Shown here piece after piece: positions 14,148-16,671 of a stretch of 16,671 nt of DNA. Every line of letters starts with the position of its first letter. Within the stretch, counting starts at the first letter, position 1. The notes below the pieces were generated by a model. The model did not search any database. It was not told the DNA's origin and saw nothing but the letters and a program-made list of their open reading frames with translations. Both the position numbers and the translations under genes were made by a program. Source of the stretch: Chitinivibrionales bacterium (GTDB taxonomy: Bacteria > Fibrobacterota > Chitinivibrionia > Chitinivibrionales > JANQEN01); assembly GCA_030593665.1 (NCBI GenBank), contig JAUVGS010000005.1, positions 1-16,671 of the forward strand, written 5' to 3'.

Positions 14148-15446
14148 CTAAATGCCGTGTTTCGCTTTATACTCATCAGTCATGTGATAATATTCAAGGG
14201 CGTCTTCGGGGCTCAACGGGAACCGCGTAAAGAACTCCTTCCACAGATAGATGAAACCTTCATCCAATTGCTCCACGGTCATTCTTCGCGGTTTGAACAC
14301 GGTATGAGAGCCATTATAATACTCGAATTCTTCCGTTACTATTTTTCCATTTTTTTTATACCTTTTCCAGGCAGGTGAACCGGGAAACGGGGTGAGTATC
14401 CAGAATTCAACATGGCGGATATTGTTTCTGTCAAGAAAGTCAATATGTTTTTTAAAGACATCAGGCGTGTCAACATCAAGGCCCACACCGACCGAAGCAA
14501 ATATATTAAAGCCATGATCCCGGAGCATCCTGATATTGTACTCAGCCTCTTTGGGCCGGTCAAATGAAACCGCATTCACACTGACCGGATCAAATCCTAA
14601 AACAAGGTAGAGAGTATTTATACCGCACTCGCGTGCAACTTTTAGTAATTCCGTGTTCCTATTGAGAAGTAGTGACGCGTTCAGAAAAATATCTTTTGTA
14701 TACTGCAACCGCCTGAGCTCCGAAAAAAAGGTAAAGGCATATTTCTCGATTTTTTCATCAGGAAGGAATAGTTGATCATCAGCGATAAACAACCCGTCAA
14801 GATCCCTGTTTCGCTCAATATCCTCCATGATATTTTCAACGGGCCGCATACGAAGTTTTCCACCTGCTGCGGGAATCGAACAGTAGGCACAATTGAAATC
14901 ACAGCCGCGGAATGTCTGTATCAGCAGCGGTTTCCAGTCATAGCCGGCCTTGTCTTTGTAAAGCCGTCGATCCGGGATGATATACGCGTTAAGATTAAAG
15001 CAGGTTTCCCCTTGATAGAGCTTTTTTAATGATCCCTTTTCAGCATCAGTTAAAACCTCATGCCAGACCGTTTCAACCTCACCAATAACCACCGCATCAA
15101 CATGTGGAAGGCAATCTTCACTATAGTTGGATGGATGGATACCACCCATGACAGTAAGTACGCCGCGTGATCTGAAGGTGTCCCCGATTTCATAGGCGAA
15201 TTTCGCCTGCGGAGTAAAACAGGTTATCGCAACGAGATCAAAGTGTTCGTCGTAGGGAATGTCATCAATATTACCATCTGCAAAATGAAGATCATGCTCA
15301 TCAGGAGTTAACGTCGTTAACAGGGGAATACCCAGTGAAGGGGTCGTTTTATACCCGGCATATAACGGTTCCCCTATAGCTTCAACTATTCGAGGGTTCG
15401 TCTCCAGATACTTACGGAATTTAGGATATACAAGAAGTATCTTCAT
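14148..15446 (-). CDS. B12-binding domain radical SAM protein
   Basis: A 432-residue protein of the B12-dependent radical SAM class (BchE/HpnJ/HpnP-like architecture). The N-terminal cobalamin-binding-type Rossmann domain spans about 1-135, with LLVYPKF at the start, a TPSLGIPLLTT segment, HFADGNIDD, LVAITCFTPQ and VMGGIHPS. The radical SAM barrel follows from about 175 with TFRGCDFNCAYCSIP, in which Cys182, Cys186 and Cys189 form the CxxxCxxC [4Fe-4S] site. Later FIADDQLF and LGFDPVS fit the barrel, and FWILTPFPGSPAW is a typical late motif. Such enzymes methylate unactivated carbons or rearrange and cyclise lipids and tetrapyrroles; the substrate here is unknown. The start at 15446 has GAAAGCG about 6-12 bases upstream, a modest ribosome site. 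The stop TAG overlaps the putative target duplication of R3. It is divergent from recG. Confidence 0.88.
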   Translation of the reverse strand: MKILLVYPKFRKYLETNPRIVEAIGEPLYAGYKTTPSLGIPLLTTLTPDEHDLHFADGNIDDIPYDEHFDLVAITCFTPQAKFAYEIGDTFRSRGVLTVMGGIHPSNYSEDCLPHVDAVVIGEVETVWHEVLTDAEKGSLKKLYQGETCFNLNAYIIPDRRLYKDKAGYDWKPLLIQTFRGCDFNCAYCSIPAAGGKLRMRPVENIMEDIERNRDLDGLFIADDQLFLPDEKIEKYAFTFFSELRRLQYTKDIFLNASLLLNRNTELLKVARECGINTLYLVLGFDPVSVNAVSFDRPKEAEYNIRMLRDHGFNIFASVGVGLDVDTPDVFKKHIDFLDRNNIRHVEFWILTPFPGSPAWKRYKKNGKIVTEEFEYYNGSHTVFKPRRMTVEQLDEGFIYLWKEFFTRFPLSPEDALEYYHMTDEYKAKHGI

Positions 15447-15470
15447 AATCGCTTTCGATTCTTACAACAG

Positions 15471-15502
15471 CTTGTTTCAGATATTTTGTTAATGAAAACA
15501 AG
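15471..15502. promoter_or_regulatory. Inverted repeat upstream of the radical SAM gene
   Basis: CTTGTTT (15471-15477) and AAACAAG (15496-15502) form a dyad whose arms extend with one bulge (TTTCA/TGAAAA). It lies 25-56 bases before the radical SAM start, so it would be in the 5' leader or the promoter region as a hairpin or an operator. The rest of the 264-base spacer to recG is AT-rich with a possible recG -10 TATATT (15642-15647) and no good -35. Confidence 0.3.
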
Positions 15503-15710
15503 TTCACAAAAATAATTTCAGTACAGACACATGGATACAGGCTATTCAATATTAATGGAATATATTTTAACAATCTTCGATGGTATGATTAGGTACAATT
15601 ATGCAAGCAATACTTATTTTCGTAGGTAATGATTTATTTACTATATTGGTAAATGTACACAAAAAATTATCCGATTCATTACAATAAACAGGCAGACCCG
15701 TTCACCCATT

Positions 15711-16671
15711 ATGCCATTAAAAAGCAAAAGCACGCGACTCGATTTTCTCTCACCACTTACCCACGTGCCGGGATTCGGCAGTAAACGAATTGCCGCGTTG
15801 CATGACTCGGGAATTGAAACAATTGGTGATCTCCTCTACCATTTTCCCCGTCGGTATATGGACCGGTCAACGATTGTGCCCATAGGACGCCTCGCCGGGC
15901 ATCTTGAAAAAAACTGTGCCGTTATCGGAACTATTACACAAACCAGAGTTGAGCAGGGAAGGAAACCCCGTCTGCATATCCAGGTTTCCGATGACACCGG
16001 TTTCCTTGAAGCGATCTGGTTTCGGGGAATCCCTTTTTTCAGAAAAAGCCTTTACAAAGGAAAGAAAATCCTGCTGTATGGGAAGGTGAAAAAATTCCAC
16101 CACTTTCAGATGTTTCACCCGTCAGTGGAAACAGTAAATGCGGCAAAATCAAAGGCAGATATCCCGTTTCTTCCTCTCTATCCGCTCACCCAGGCAATGC
16201 GTGATACAAAAATTCTTCAGAAAGCACTCTTTAAATCGATCCACTGGATCATTACTAATGTTAAACATTACCCGCAGATTCTTCCGCAGCAGATAGAAAA
16301 GAAAAAACGTTTCCCTCCCCTTGCCCTCTGCCTGAAAGAGATTCATATTCCCTCAGATCCCCGTGATTTACAGCAGTACTATGACCGCCTGAGGTATGAA
16401 GAGCTCTATCAGATCGCCCTGACCCTTCGCTGGAGCAAACGCAGGTTCGCCCTGCCGGGCCGGAGCTTGAAACCGGGTAGTTTCCGGAAACAATTGGAAT
16501 CCCATCTGCCCTTTACTCTCACCGATGATCAATTAAAAGCAATTAAAACGCTCTATGGGGATGCCGCTTCAACCAAACGTATGCACCGGCTCCTCCAGGG
16601 TGATGTCGGTTCCGGGAAAACCATTGTTGCTTTTTTCGCCTGCCTTCCCGCACTCAATGAAGGGCTCCAGG
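15711..16671 (+). CDS. recG: ATP-dependent DNA helicase RecG, N-terminal part (3' truncated by window)
   Basis: The frame is open for 320 codons to the window end. RecG remodels stalled replication forks and Holliday junctions. The N-terminal wedge region has THVPGFGSKRIAALHDSGI and DLLYHFPRRYMDRST (about 36-50), matching the opening of known RecG proteins. The OB-fold follows with IQVSDDTGFLEAIWF, GKKILLYGKV and MFHPSVE (MIHPEY in E. coli), and the helicase entry has PFTLTDDQLKAI and LLQGDVGSGKT. Walker A GDVGSGKT is residues 297-304. The ATG at 15711 is the only sensible start in frame; it lacks a clear Shine-Dalgarno site (AGG is about 18 bases away). It is divergent from the radical SAM gene. 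The remaining motor domains lie beyond the window. Confidence 0.96.
   Translation, partial: MPLKSKSTRLDFLSPLTHVPGFGSKRIAALHDSGIETIGDLLYHFPRRYMDRSTIVPIGRLAGHLEKNCAVIGTITQTRVEQGRKPRLHIQVSDDTGFLEAIWFRGIPFFRKSLYKGKKILLYGKVKKFHHFQMFHPSVETVNAAKSKADIPFLPLYPLTQAMRDTKILQKALFKSIHWIITNVKHYPQILPQQIEKKKRFPPLALCLKEIHIPSDPRDLQQYYDRLRYEELYQIALTLRWSKRRFALPGRSLKPGSFRKQLESHLPFTLTDDQLKAIKTLYGDAASTKRMHRLLQGDVGSGKTIVAFFACLPALNEGLQ

Overview
The window looks like chromosomal DNA of an uncultured-type Gram-negative bacterium of moderate GC, with bacterial gene order and Shine-Dalgarno sites. The tmRNA tag read here (AEDYSYAMAA) differs by one residue from the Chlorobium tepidum tag as I remember it (ADDYSYAMAA). The ketol-acid reductoisomerase fragment reads like Bacteroidetes-type enzymes. 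Together these point to the Fibrobacterota-Chlorobi-Bacteroidota (FCB) superphylum, but I cannot place the genus.

Region 1 (1-6178, + strand) is a branched-chain amino acid cluster: the end of ilvC, then leuA, leuB, cimA and ilvE. IlvC and IlvE act on the valine, leucine and isoleucine branches. LeuA and LeuB belong to the leucine branch. CimA (citramalate synthase) makes 2-ketobutyrate from pyruvate and acetyl-CoA, so isoleucine can be made without threonine. leuC and leuD are not in the window. The spacers after ilvC and after leuB carry strong inverted repeats.

Region 2 (6179-8513) holds housekeeping genes: ssrA (tmRNA) with a good sigma70-type promoter, a single-domain STAS protein on the - strand, and an alaA-type alanine aminotransferase with its own promoter.

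Region 3 (8584-15446) is the unusual part. It has two adjacent CrtI-like FAD oxidoreductases (- strand), two divergent paralogues of an LpxL/HtrB-like acyltransferase, and a B12-binding radical SAM enzyme (- strand). The mix suggests synthesis or modification of an acyl or polyene lipid, but no product can be named. One acyltransferase copy is interrupted by a single in-frame TAG exactly where its paralogue has Trp35. The spacers contain three related miniature elements (113, 187 and about 220 bp). They have ends of the type GTAANCGTTCA...TGAACGGCYAC, flanking direct repeats consistent with 8-bp target duplications, and internal heptanucleotide repeats. I interpret them as MITEs mobilised by an IS66-type transposase.

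Region 4 (15711-16671, + strand) is the first 320 codons of recG, cut by the window end just after the Walker A motif.
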